Of a stretch of 64,000 nucleotides of DNA, positions 32,667-40,923 are shown piece by piece. The stretch is from the NCBI RefSeq assembly GCF_002135205.1, contig NZ_NEFZ01000002.1, positions 496,001 through 560,000 on the forward strand, in the 5' to 3' direction. The translations under genes were made by a program, and so were the position numbers. Under the pieces are notes generated by a model. The model worked only from the letters and a program-made list of their open reading frames with translations. It was not told the origin of the DNA and made no database searches. Within the stretch, counting starts at the first letter, position 1, and the number at the start of each line of letters is the position of its first letter. Source of the DNA: Acinetobacter sp. ANC 4204. GTDB lineage: Bacteria; Pseudomonadota; Gammaproteobacteria; Pseudomonadales; Moraxellaceae.

Positions 32667-34112
32667 ATGGAAGCACCTCAACATACCTCTGTGCCGGATG
32701 CATCTCAGGGCTTAAAAAATGGACTTAAGTCACGCCATCTCACAATGATCTCGATTGCTGGTGTAATTGGTGGTTCACTCTTCATTGGCTCGGGTAATGT
32801 CATTTACTCAGCAGGTCCTGCTGCAGTTCTGGCTTATGCTTTTGGCGGATTACTCATCCTATTAATCATGCGCATGCTGGGTGAAATGGCTGTTCTCAAT
32901 CCAGATAGTGGCTCATTTTCAACCTACGCTGATCGTGCGATTGGTCGTTGGGCTGGTTTTACCATTGGCTGGCTATATTGGTGCTCTTGGGCACTACTCA
33001 TGGGTTGGGAAGCTTATGTCGCAGGTAAAATTCTCAACAGTTGGTTCCCCTTTATGCCAATCTGGGGCTACATGCTCTTAGTGATTGTGTCTTTGGTCTT
33101 AGTGAACTTACAAAACGTTAAAAACTACGGTGAATTTGAGTTCTGGTTTGCACTGATTAAAGTTATCGCGATTGTTATTTTCTTGGTCATTGGTAGCTTA
33201 GCAATCATGCATTTATGGCCTTGGAGTCAAAGTGGCGCAGCAGGTATGACGCATTTAACAGCAGAAGGTTTCATGCCAAATGGCTTTTCTGCGGTTATTA
33301 CTGCCTTGCTTGGGGTAATGTTTGCCTATATTGGTGCTGAAATTGTCACTGTCGCTGCGGCAGAGTCACAAAATCCTGCTCAAGAAATCCGTAAAGCATC
33401 TAACTCGGTTGTATGGCGTATTATGCTGTTCTATGTGGGTTCAATGTTCATTACCGTTTGCCTGATTCCACATAACAACCCGCTGTTAAAAGATCCAACT
33501 TGGGGAACATATAGCGTAACGTTGTCAGCACTTGGTATTCCTGAAGCGAAACACATTGTAAATTTCGTGGTACTCACTTCAGTATGTAGCTGTTTTAACT
33601 CTGCACTTTATACCTGTTCACGTATGCTGTTTTCACTGTCTAAACGTGGTGATGCACCGAAAAGCTTTGGTTCAATCAACCGTAATGGTAGTCCGTGGAT
33701 GGGCGTTTTGATCTCATCAATATTCGCTTTAGTAGCCACTTACCTCACTGCAACTGAAAGCATGAATGTCTATGATATTTTCATGCTAGCAACAGGTACA
33801 GCAGCACTATACGTGTATCTCACTATTGCTTTCTCTCAGCTACGTATGCGTAAGAAATTAGAAGCTGAAGGAAAAGTAATTGACTTCAAAATGTGGTTAT
33901 TCCCTTGGCTCACGTATCTTGCAATCTTCTTTATTATTGGCGCACTTATTACCATGTTGGTTGAAGGCACTTATTTCAAAGAAGTAACCTATACCAGTTT
34001 ACTTGCATTGTTTATTGTTGGATTAGGCATCTGTGCACAGAAGTTTAACTGGGGAAAGCATGCTCAAGATAAATCTGACAACACTCAGGCGGACTTAACC
34101 AACAATCTGTAA
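32667..34112 (+). CDS. gabP: GABA permease
   Basis: 481-residue APC-family transporter with about 12 membrane segments. The first membrane segment contains I-A-G-V-I-G-G-S-L-F-I-G-S-G (about 28-41), followed by M-G-E-M. A second landmark is the N-Y-G-E-F-E-F-W-F-A motif near 152-161. It resembles GabP more than CycA and lies directly behind gabR with a shared operator, which supports GABA as substrate. ATG 32667 has AAGGAAA upstream. It is followed by a strong terminator. Confidence 0.88.
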   Translation: MEAPQHTSVPDASQGLKNGLKSRHLTMISIAGVIGGSLFIGSGNVIYSAGPAAVLAYAFGGLLILLIMRMLGEMAVLNPDSGSFSTYADRAIGRWAGFTIGWLYWCSWALLMGWEAYVAGKILNSWFPFMPIWGYMLLVIVSLVLVNLQNVKNYGEFEFWFALIKVIAIVIFLVIGSLAIMHLWPWSQSGAAGMTHLTAEGFMPNGFSAVITALLGVMFAYIGAEIVTVAAAESQNPAQEIRKASNSVVWRIMLFYVGSMFITVCLIPHNNPLLKDPTWGTYSVTLSALGIPEAKHIVNFVVLTSVCSCFNSALYTCSRMLFSLSKRGDAPKSFGSINRNGSPWMGVLISSIFALVATYLTATESMNVYDIFMLATGTAALYVYLTIAFSQLRMRKKLEAEGKVIDFKMWLFPWLTYLAIFFIIGALITMLVEGTYFKEVTYTSLLALFIVGLGICAQKFNWGKHAQDKSDNTQADLTNNL

Positions 34113-34153
34113 TGTTAAACTAATGTCAGATTGAGCAAAATTCAACATACACT

Positions 34154-34191
34154 AAAACCAATGGCCTCCTAGTGAAAGCCATTGGTTTTTT
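34154..34191 (+). terminator. Rho-independent terminator of gabP
   Basis: Stem AAACCAATGGC (34155-34165) and GCCATTGGTTT (34178-34188) with a 12-nt loop, then T-residues to 34191. Confidence 0.9.
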
Positions 34192-34402
34192 AGGCTAAAC
34201 TCAGCAATAAGTTCAATTTTTACTCAAATGTTAGCCACCGTTTTTATCTATCTTTTTGTATTCATATTCTAGAAAACTGTCAGCCTGTTTGATATTACAG
34301 AACCCTTTCAGAAAAGAATTTTGTATAGATTGCCGCCTCACTTTTAAGTGCTTTCACTATTCCCTTTATTCTAATAATTTTTATATAACACTTGAATAAA
34401 AA

Positions 34403-34421
34403 GCAAACGATTATCATTTAC
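34403..34421. promoter_or_regulatory. Probable Fur box upstream of FecA-like receptor
   Basis: GATTATCATTTAC (34409-34421) matches the right two thirds of the Fur consensus at 10 of 13 positions; the left third is poor (3 of 6). It lies about 90 bp before the receptor start. The rest of the 34113-34512 spacer shows only the gabP terminator. Confidence 0.5.
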
Positions 34422-34512
34422 AGATTTCGCTAGTCAGCTTATCATTTCACAAACTTACAAATTCTCCATATTTTCTTCATATTTCACCTATACATCATTT
34501 TAAGGATCTCTT

Positions 34513-36621
34513 GTGTTACTCCCTCATTTCAAAAAATCAGTCCTCACACTCTGCTTATTTCCCTCCATACTTTATGCAGCCGATACAGACCCTACTGTGA
34601 CGCTTAACCCGATAACTGTGCAAGCCGAAGGCAACTGGTTAGATGAAGCCAATGCACAGAAAGTACTAAATCATGCTGGAGCGCGTACAGTCATTCAGCG
34701 TGATGAGTTGATTAACCGAGGCGTAACTTCTGTCAAAGAGGCTTTACGCACTGTGCCTGGTATTCAAGCTCCTGAAAATGCAGGAACAGCAGGGAGTGAT
34801 GCATCGTTAAGCATCGGTGTCCGTGGTTTAACGTCACGGTTTTCACCACGCTCACAGGTACTCGTGGACGGTGTTCCACTTTCGTTTGCCCCTTATGGTC
34901 AATCACAACTCTCCTTAGCACCCACTAGTTTAGGCAATATTGAAAGTATCGACGTGGTGCGTGGCGCGGGCTCTGTTCGCTTTGGGCCACAAAATGTAGG
35001 CGGGATTATTAACTTTAACTCGCGTACAATTCCTGAAACCTTTGCTGGAACGGTAGACCTCACTACAGAAATTGCAGAAAACGGTCATGTAAAATTTAAC
35101 CCCAACTTATTTGTGGGTGGAACCTTAGACAACGGTTTAGGCTTAGCGCTGTTATATTCTGGCGTTAATGGAGAGGGTTTTCGCGATAAAAATGATGACT
35201 CTGACATCAACGATATTCGCTTAAAAGCAGCTTATGCAATAGATGAATATGCAAAAATTGAAGCCAATCTACACCGCTACGATGCAGATGTAGATATGCC
35301 TGGAGGTTTAACCCCTGCTCAATTTGCTGAAAATCCATATCAGTCCTTGCGCAATCATGATTATATGAAAGGGCATCGTACTGACGGTTCAGTTAAATAC
35401 AGCTATAAAAAAGATGACAATGCCTTTGAGCTTTTGGCCTATCACACTGACACCTTCCGTGATGCAGGAATGGAACGTAGTGGATCAAAACTGTACCAAA
35501 CGGCGCCACGTAATTATAAAGTGACGGCAATCGAGCCACGGTATTCGCATGCGTACCAATTTGGGACTACTGAAAATGAAGTTTCTGTGGGCTATCGCTA
35601 TCTACATGAAACCAGTGAAGAAGCAGTTAATCGTGCAAGCTATAACACGGTCACAGGCCCTACAAATGAATATGCTTGGACCAAAGCAGACGGGAAAACA
35701 GATGCACATGCATTGTTCATCGACAACCGCACAGATGTGGGTGCATGGTCTCTGATTCCTGGTGTTCGTTTTGAGAAAATCAAAACCACCGAAAATATGT
35801 ACAAATTAAATAAAGATGCATCGGTACTCAACGGAGTACATGCTGAAAAATCCTATGATGCAGTATTACCAAGCTTTTCAGTCATGTATAAAGCCAATGA
35901 TTTGTGGAATATTTTTGCAAACTACGGTAAATCTTTTGCACCACTACAATATAGCCAAATGGCCAATACCAATGCGTCAGGTGCCTATCTGACCATGCAA
36001 GGCTTACAACCTGAAAAAGCCAATAATTATGAAATTGGTACACACTATTTAGACCCATATCTATCCCTAGAATTCACCCTGTTTTATATTGATTTTGCTG
36101 ATGAATTAAAACGAGATGATGCAACTCAAACTTACTCAAATTTAGGTGCCACTGAACACAAAGGGGCTGAGTTCGGATTTAAATATAATCTCGGTGCAAT
36201 CAGTGACGAACTCAGCGGTATTTCGCTATATGCCAATACCACTTACACCAAAGCAACCGCATCTGCTGGGGAAAACAAAGGACAAGATCTCGACTTTTAT
36301 TCACAATGGGTAGGTAATGCTGGAATAGACTATAAAGTTGATCAATGGACACTAAACACTAATTTCTACGGTCAATCTGGTCAAACCGCATCGGGCACCC
36401 ATGATGCTACTGGACGCTATGGCAACATTCCTGGTTATGGTTTAGTGGGTGTTCGGGCATCCTATGATTTTTCCAACACACAACTCAATGGTCTCAAAGT
36501 GGGCTTCGGTGTGAAGAACCTATTTGACCGTGAATACTACACACGTTCAGCGGATCAAGTCGGTGGAATGTATGTAGGCGCGCCACAAACGTATTATCTA
36601 CAAACCTCATTTGATTTCTAA
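34513..36621 (+). CDS. TonB-dependent siderophore receptor, FecA-like
   Basis: 702-residue outer-membrane receptor with a short signal peptide (cleavage after L-Y-A-A near residue 22), a TonB-box-like stretch (L-N-P-I-T-V-Q-A), plug domain (residues about 45-160 with V-R-G-L-T-S-R-F and V-L-V-D-G-V-P) and a barrel ending in Q-T-S-F-D-F. It looks most like ferric dicitrate/hydroxamate receptors. The plug starts directly after the signal peptide, so there is no N-terminal signalling domain, and no FecI/FecR genes are adjacent; regulation is probably by Fur alone. The start is GTG 34513 with AAGGA 7-8 nt upstream. Confidence 0.88.
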   Translation: MLLPHFKKSVLTLCLFPSILYAADTDPTVTLNPITVQAEGNWLDEANAQKVLNHAGARTVIQRDELINRGVTSVKEALRTVPGIQAPENAGTAGSDASLSIGVRGLTSRFSPRSQVLVDGVPLSFAPYGQSQLSLAPTSLGNIESIDVVRGAGSVRFGPQNVGGIINFNSRTIPETFAGTVDLTTEIAENGHVKFNPNLFVGGTLDNGLGLALLYSGVNGEGFRDKNDDSDINDIRLKAAYAIDEYAKIEANLHRYDADVDMPGGLTPAQFAENPYQSLRNHDYMKGHRTDGSVKYSYKKDDNAFELLAYHTDTFRDAGMERSGSKLYQTAPRNYKVTAIEPRYSHAYQFGTTENEVSVGYRYLHETSEEAVNRASYNTVTGPTNEYAWTKADGKTDAHALFIDNRTDVGAWSLIPGVRFEKIKTTENMYKLNKDASVLNGVHAEKSYDAVLPSFSVMYKANDLWNIFANYGKSFAPLQYSQMANTNASGAYLTMQGLQPEKANNYEIGTHYLDPYLSLEFTLFYIDFADELKRDDATQTYSNLGATEHKGAEFGFKYNLGAISDELSGISLYANTTYTKATASAGENKGQDLDFYSQWVGNAGIDYKVDQWTLNTNFYGQSGQTASGTHDATGRYGNIPGYGLVGVRASYDFSNTQLNGLKVGFGVKNLFDREYYTRSADQVGGMYVGAPQTYYLQTSFDF

Positions 36622-37065
36622 ACATTCAATTCTAGAAAAGCAAATATTCAGGCAGGGACACCTCTCATTCATCTTTGCAAAAGTGATGTCCTCGCCTGAA
36701 ACAACTTTCCCTTTATTTCTAGACAGCACCAAAAGCTGAAATAGATACTCTGTCTGATAAATGTCAGCCCCTCGGCATAAGCTGCTCAGCTCAACCTACA
36801 ACCTTCAAATCTAATAAAAGATACTAGAATCCCTTAAAATAAACCGATAAAAGGTTATGCCCTACGTTTTACTAAATCTTAGATTCAATATAAAAATTAA
36901 GTATTTAAATAATAAATATGTTTTCAAAAATGACTGCGAAAATTTAGCCCACTCATCTTTTTAACTTACAATCAGTTAAATTTAACAATACAGAGCAGCA
37001 TAAAACCAAACTAGTCTCCTTAAATTTTTCACGATAAGATGATAATTTAGTCTAGGGAATAGAAT
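36622..37065. other. Intergenic region with an imperfect hairpin
   Basis: A long imperfect stem pairs TTCAGGCAGGGACA (36647-36660) with TGTCCTCGCCTGAA (36687-36700), 12 of 14 matched, just after the receptor gene; it lacks a strong T-run. Beyond it the sequence is AT-rich up to the hydrolase start, with nothing recognisable apart from a presumed promoter. Confidence 0.45.
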
Positions 37066-37761
37066 ATGAATAATAAGCCTACAATTATATTTGTACATGG
37101 ATTTTGGGGCGGTGCAGCCCATTGGTCTAAAGTTATTACCAATTTATCTCACCGCGGTTATACCGCATTGAAAGCCGTTGAACTTCCGCTTACGTCTTTA
37201 GCAGACGATGTCGAACGAACTCGTAAAATGATTGCACAAGTGCAAGGTGATGTTCTTCTGGTCGGTCACTCCTACGGCGGAGCTGTCATAACCGAAGTAG
37301 GCAATCAGCCGAATGTCGTCGGCTTAGTGTATATTGCAGCATTTGCTCCAGATACAGGAGAAAGTCCAGGTGGGATTACCCAACTGCATTTGCCCGTAGG
37401 AGCACCCAATTTAGAACCTGATAGTGACGGCTATCTTTGGGTAAAAGCAGATAAATATCATGAAAGCTTTTGTCAAGACTTAACAAATGATGAAGGCTTA
37501 GTGATGGGAATCACTCAGAAAGCCCCTGTTGCCAGTACTTTTGGCGATACAATTTCAAATCCAGCATGGAAAATCAAACCATCGTGGTATCAAATCTCAA
37601 CCGAAGACCGCATGATCCACCCTGAAAACCAAGCGATGATGTCTTCACGTCTTAATGCGCAAAAAGTTATTTCGTTAAATGCAAGTCATGCTTCGCTTGC
37701 CTCTCAACCCAAAGAAGTATCTGATCTAATTGATGAAGCAGCAAACTTTCTGGCACATTAA
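37066..37761 (+). CDS. Alpha/beta hydrolase
   Basis: 231-residue cytoplasmic hydrolase with no signal peptide. The triad can be placed: Ser69 in G-H-S-Y-G-G, Asp181 in S-T-E-D-R-M-I-H-P, His208 in N-A-S-H-A-S-L. The oxyanion loop is V-H-G-F-W-G-G near residues 10-16. It resembles the EstC/salicylate-esterase-like group, with a minimal cap. It stands alone with its own terminator, so there is no pathway hint. Substrate unknown. Confidence 0.82.
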   Translation: MNNKPTIIFVHGFWGGAAHWSKVITNLSHRGYTALKAVELPLTSLADDVERTRKMIAQVQGDVLLVGHSYGGAVITEVGNQPNVVGLVYIAAFAPDTGESPGGITQLHLPVGAPNLEPDSDGYLWVKADKYHESFCQDLTNDEGLVMGITQKAPVASTFGDTISNPAWKIKPSWYQISTEDRMIHPENQAMMSSRLNAQKVISLNASHASLASQPKEVSDLIDEAANFLAH

Positions 37762-37774
37762 GCACCTCAAGTGT

Positions 37775-37798
37775 GAGGGAGTTTCGACTCCCTCTTTT
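37775..37798 (+). terminator. Rho-independent terminator with UUCG tetraloop
   Basis: Perfect 8-bp stem GAGGGAGT/ACTCCCTC closed by TTCG and followed by TTTT, 14 bp after the hydrolase stop. The following 37799-38165 is AT-rich and must contain the cyd promoter; no FNR or other dyad is convincing. Confidence 0.92.
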
Positions 37799-38165
37799 CA
37801 GATCGCACCTTATTCTGCTCACCATTCTTATATTAGATAAAAACAACTTCAAACCAATGCTAAAGTCGCGTAACAAAATGACTTTCTATAGGGATCTTAA
37901 TATGCTCGTTTCACACCAAGCCAAATAATGCTAAGACACGCGATACAAACTTTGAATAACATTTTTTAACTGACTGCCTGCCAGAACTTTCTGTATATTT
38001 TTAAATAAGGAATAAAAATAAACTGATCAAAAAAGAGTTCGAAAAATATAACAAGAACTTGCGATGAATCCATTTTGTTATATTTTTATCTACGATTCTT
38101 GTACCTACTTCTACATTACATTCTCATGCAAGATTTGGATGAATATTCTAAGTAGGTAGTTTTTC

Positions 38166-38258
38166 ATGAAACGATCTATGCTTTTTGATCACTCTTATCT
38201 AGACAGCGATGAAGTATCTCCATGCAGATACTCTCGCCAAGCATGGAGAATGCTATGA
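38166..38258 (+). CDS. Possible 30-codon upstream ORF coupled to cydA
   Basis: An ATG frame of 30 codons whose TGA stop (38256-38258) overlaps the cydA ATG (38255-38257) as ATGA. TAGG lies about 9 nt before its start. The peptide has no hydrophobic segment and one Cys. It could be a leader that couples cydA translation to upstream ribosomes, or a chance frame; there is no homology that I recognise. Confidence 0.35.
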   Translation: MKRSMLFDHSYLDSDEVSPCRYSRQAWRML

Positions 38259-39715
38259 GTCTTGGATTAACTGCACTTGAGTTGGCAAGAATTCAATTTG
38301 CCTTTACTGTTTCTTTTCATATTATTTTTCCTGCTACATCCATTGGTTTGGCGTGCTTTCTCGCCATGCTGGAATGGAAATGGCTACGCACTCAAAATCC
38401 AATTTACAAAGATTTATTTAAATATTGGATTAAGATTTTTGCTGTTGCATTCGCCATGGGCGTCGTTTCTGGGGTCGTCATGGCCTATCAGTTCGGTACT
38501 AATTGGAGTGAATTCTCTCGCATCGCTGGAAGTGTCACAGGCCCTCTCCTTACCTATGAGGTTTTAAGTGCATTCTTTTTGGAAGCAGGTTTCTTGGGGA
38601 TTATGCTCTTTGGTTGGGGGCGTGTCGGTCCCAAAGCCCACTTCTTTGCCACCTTAATGGTTGCTATCGGCACCTGTATCTCCATGTTCTGGATTTTGTC
38701 TTCCAACAGTTGGATGCAAACCCCTCAGGGCTTTGCCATCGAAAACGGCATTATTGTCCCGACAGACTGGTGGGCGATTGTATTTAACCCCTCCTTCCCC
38801 TATCGCTTTGCACATATGGCAACGGCAGCATTCCTTGTGTCTGGCTTGCTGGTTGTGGGCACCGCAGCATGGCATTTGTTCAAAGGCCGTCGCGATGAGT
38901 TGGTGAAAAAGTCCTTTTCCATGGGCTTATGGATGGTACTGATCACATCTTGTCTGCAAGTTGTGATTGGTGATCATCACGGTTTAAATACTTTAAAGCA
39001 CCAACCTGCAAAGTTGGCAGCCATTGAAGGGCATTGGGAAACCAACCGTGACCATGCTATGCCTTTACTACTCTTCGCTTTACCAAATATGGAAACAGAG
39101 TCGAATGATCTTGAAATTGGAATTCCTTATGTAGGTAGTTTGATTCTTACCCATTCACTAGAAGGTCAAGTCACAGGCTTAAAAGATTTTTCACCCGAAG
39201 ACCGTCCAAATGCCTTAATTGTATTTTGGAGCTTTCGTGTCATGGTCGGGTTGGGCATGTTGATGGTTCTACTCTCGCTCACAGCACTGTGGCTACGTAA
39301 AAAAGGCGCCTTATATGAAAGCAGTTGGTTTCATAAGTTTGCCATTATTATGGGACCTACAGGTTATATCGCGCTCCTAGCAGGTTGGGTCACCACCGAG
39401 GTCGGTCGCCAACCTTGGGTAGTGTATGGGGTAATTCGTACAAAAGAGGGCTTGTCGCATACAGTTACAGCAGATCAGGTCGGATTAAGTCTCATCATCT
39501 TTGTCTTGGTTTATACCGTGGTATTTGGTGCGGGTATTTACTATATGTTGCGCTTAATCAAGCTCGGGCCTTCATTTTCCACTCCCTTAGATGCTGTTCA
39601 AGAAGTAGGTCCAGGTCATTTTAAAACCCCTTTACGTCCGCTAAGCGCTGTAGATGAATCACTTGATTCAACAAATCGCTCTACTCCAGATAGCAAGGAG
39701 AAACCGCATGATTGA
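38255..39715 (+). CDS. cydA: Cytochrome bd-type quinol oxidase subunit I
   Basis: Heme-bearing subunit (486 aa) of the cytoplasmic-membrane bd quinol oxidase, reducing O2 to water. Landmarks are the N-terminal A-R-I-Q-F-A-F-T-V-S-F-H helix, whose histidine is a heme ligand, and the G-R-Q-P-W-V-V motif. The quinol loop region is short compared with E. coli CydA (522 aa), as in cyanide-insensitive (Cio) types. ATG 38255 has GGAG 8 nt upstream; an in-frame ATG at 38222 is less well placed. Its end overlaps cydB by 8 nt. Confidence 0.93.
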   Translation: MSLGLTALELARIQFAFTVSFHIIFPATSIGLACFLAMLEWKWLRTQNPIYKDLFKYWIKIFAVAFAMGVVSGVVMAYQFGTNWSEFSRIAGSVTGPLLTYEVLSAFFLEAGFLGIMLFGWGRVGPKAHFFATLMVAIGTCISMFWILSSNSWMQTPQGFAIENGIIVPTDWWAIVFNPSFPYRFAHMATAAFLVSGLLVVGTAAWHLFKGRRDELVKKSFSMGLWMVLITSCLQVVIGDHHGLNTLKHQPAKLAAIEGHWETNRDHAMPLLLFALPNMETESNDLEIGIPYVGSLILTHSLEGQVTGLKDFSPEDRPNALIVFWSFRVMVGLGMLMVLLSLTALWLRKKGALYESSWFHKFAIIMGPTGYIALLAGWVTTEVGRQPWVVYGVIRTKEGLSHTVTADQVGLSLIIFVLVYTVVFGAGIYYMLRLIKLGPSFSTPLDAVQEVGPGHFKTPLRPLSAVDESLDSTNRSTPDSKEKPHD

Positions 39716-40712
39716 TCTCGTTATGGTGTGGGTCGGAATTATCGGACTCGGTGTACTCATCTATGTGGTTATGGATGGCTTTGACTTAGGGATTGGCATC
39801 CTGTTCCCGTTCATTCACGGTAGTCAAGAGCGTGATGTGATGATGAACACGGTCGCGCCTGTTTGGGATGGCAATGAAACATGGATGGTACTGGGTGGTG
39901 CTGGGTTATTCGCTGCATTTCCTTTGGTCTATTCAACCGTTTTATCGGCACTGTATTTACCCATTATCTTTATGGTAGTGGCCTTGATTTTCCGAGGTGT
40001 CGCCTTTGAATTTCGCTTCAAAGCCACTCGAACCAAATACCTTTGGGATCTCGCATTTATTTGGGGTTCTATCTTATCGAGCTTTTTCCAAGGTGTGATC
40101 TTAGGCGCCTATATCCAAGGTATACAGACCAGCAACGGTATTTATAGTGGCGGCGTATTGGACTGGTTGACTCCATTTAGCGTGTTTACAGGCATTGGGG
40201 TCGTGGTGATGTACGCCACTTTAGGCTGCGGCTGGCTTATTTGGAAAACAGAGAAAGACTTACAACAGCGTATGTATCATCTAATGCCACGCTTGATCAT
40301 AGCTTTGCTCATTATTTTTGGTGCGGTCAGTTTATATACGCCCCTGACTCATCCTGAAATTGCACAGCGCTGGTTCTCTTTACCGAACTTATTTTATTTT
40401 AGCCCCGTGCCCATTTTGGTCTTGTTATTCGTTGGATTAATTTTATCTGCATGTAAAAAGCAACATGACCTCAAGCCCTTTATTTATACCTTAGCTTTGG
40501 TGTTTTTAGCCTTTACAGGCTTCGTGATTAGTTTATGGCCGAATATTATTCCGCCATCGGTCAATATTTGGCAAGCGGCTGCGCCTGAGTCGAGTTTAAA
40601 ATTCACTTTGGTCGGTGCTGCCATTTTAATCCCTATCATCCTAGCCTATACGTTCTTGTCTTATTGGGTATTCCGTGACAAAGTCCGTATTGGAGATCAG
40701 GGCTATCATTAA
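39708..40712 (+). CDS. cydB: Cytochrome bd-type quinol oxidase subunit II
   Basis: 334-residue integral membrane partner of CydA. It contains the conserved V-M-D-G-F-D-L-G-I-G segment in the first helix and the W-D-G-N-E-T-W motif near residues 57-63. ATG 39708 follows AAGGAG; the frame is open back to 39654 inside cydA, but the ribosome site decides. It overlaps cydA by 8 nt and is followed 14 bp later by a small membrane gene. Confidence 0.93.
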   Translation: MIDLVMVWVGIIGLGVLIYVVMDGFDLGIGILFPFIHGSQERDVMMNTVAPVWDGNETWMVLGGAGLFAAFPLVYSTVLSALYLPIIFMVVALIFRGVAFEFRFKATRTKYLWDLAFIWGSILSSFFQGVILGAYIQGIQTSNGIYSGGVLDWLTPFSVFTGIGVVVMYATLGCGWLIWKTEKDLQQRMYHLMPRLIIALLIIFGAVSLYTPLTHPEIAQRWFSLPNLFYFSPVPILVLLFVGLILSACKKQHDLKPFIYTLALVFLAFTGFVISLWPNIIPPSVNIWQAAAPESSLKFTLVGAAILIPIILAYTFLSYWVFRDKVRIGDQGYH

Positions 40713-40726
40713 TAGAGGAGATAAAC

Positions 40727-40849
40727 ATGAAAAAATTTGTGGATCGACTCAGCCCACAATTATGGTTTATTTTATTATGGTGCTTTGGCGTGATCTCTCT
40801 CGCACTTATTGCGGGTTTCTTCAAGCTCATGCTGAGTTTTGCATACTAA
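40727..40849 (+). CDS. Small cytochrome bd accessory membrane protein (DUF2474-like)
   Basis: 40-residue protein, too short for most gene callers. It has a basic N-terminus (M-K-K-F-V-D-R-L), then one membrane helix (W-F-I-L-L-W-C-F-G-V-I-S-L-A-L-I-A-G-F-F). AGAGGAG lies 7-9 nt before ATG 40727, an excellent ribosome site, 14 bp after cydB. Small single-helix proteins (CydX, CydH, DUF2474) accompany bd oxidases; the order cydAB-DUF2474 is known from Cio-type operons. The operon terminator follows at 40872. Confidence 0.8.
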   Translation: MKKFVDRLSPQLWFILLWCFGVISLALIAGFFKLMLSFAY

Positions 40850-40871
40850 ATTAATCATTTTTATGAATCGA

Positions 40872-40905
40872 GCATGGGACCTTAGATATCGGTCCTGTGC
40901 TTTTT
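40872..40905 (+). terminator. Rho-independent terminator of the cyd operon
   Basis: Stem GCATGGGACC (40872-40881) with GGTCCTGTGC (40891-40900), mostly paired (two positions are G-U-type or mismatched), 9-nt loop, then TTTTT. A GTG at 40897 in the downstream regulator's frame lies within this stem, which argues against it as a start. Confidence 0.82.
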
Positions 40906-40923
40906 AATTGTAGCGACCGCCAT

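Noticed and set aside
40897..40923. GTG start extending the MocR regulator by nine residues
   Set aside because: It lies inside the right arm of the cyd terminator and has no ribosome site.
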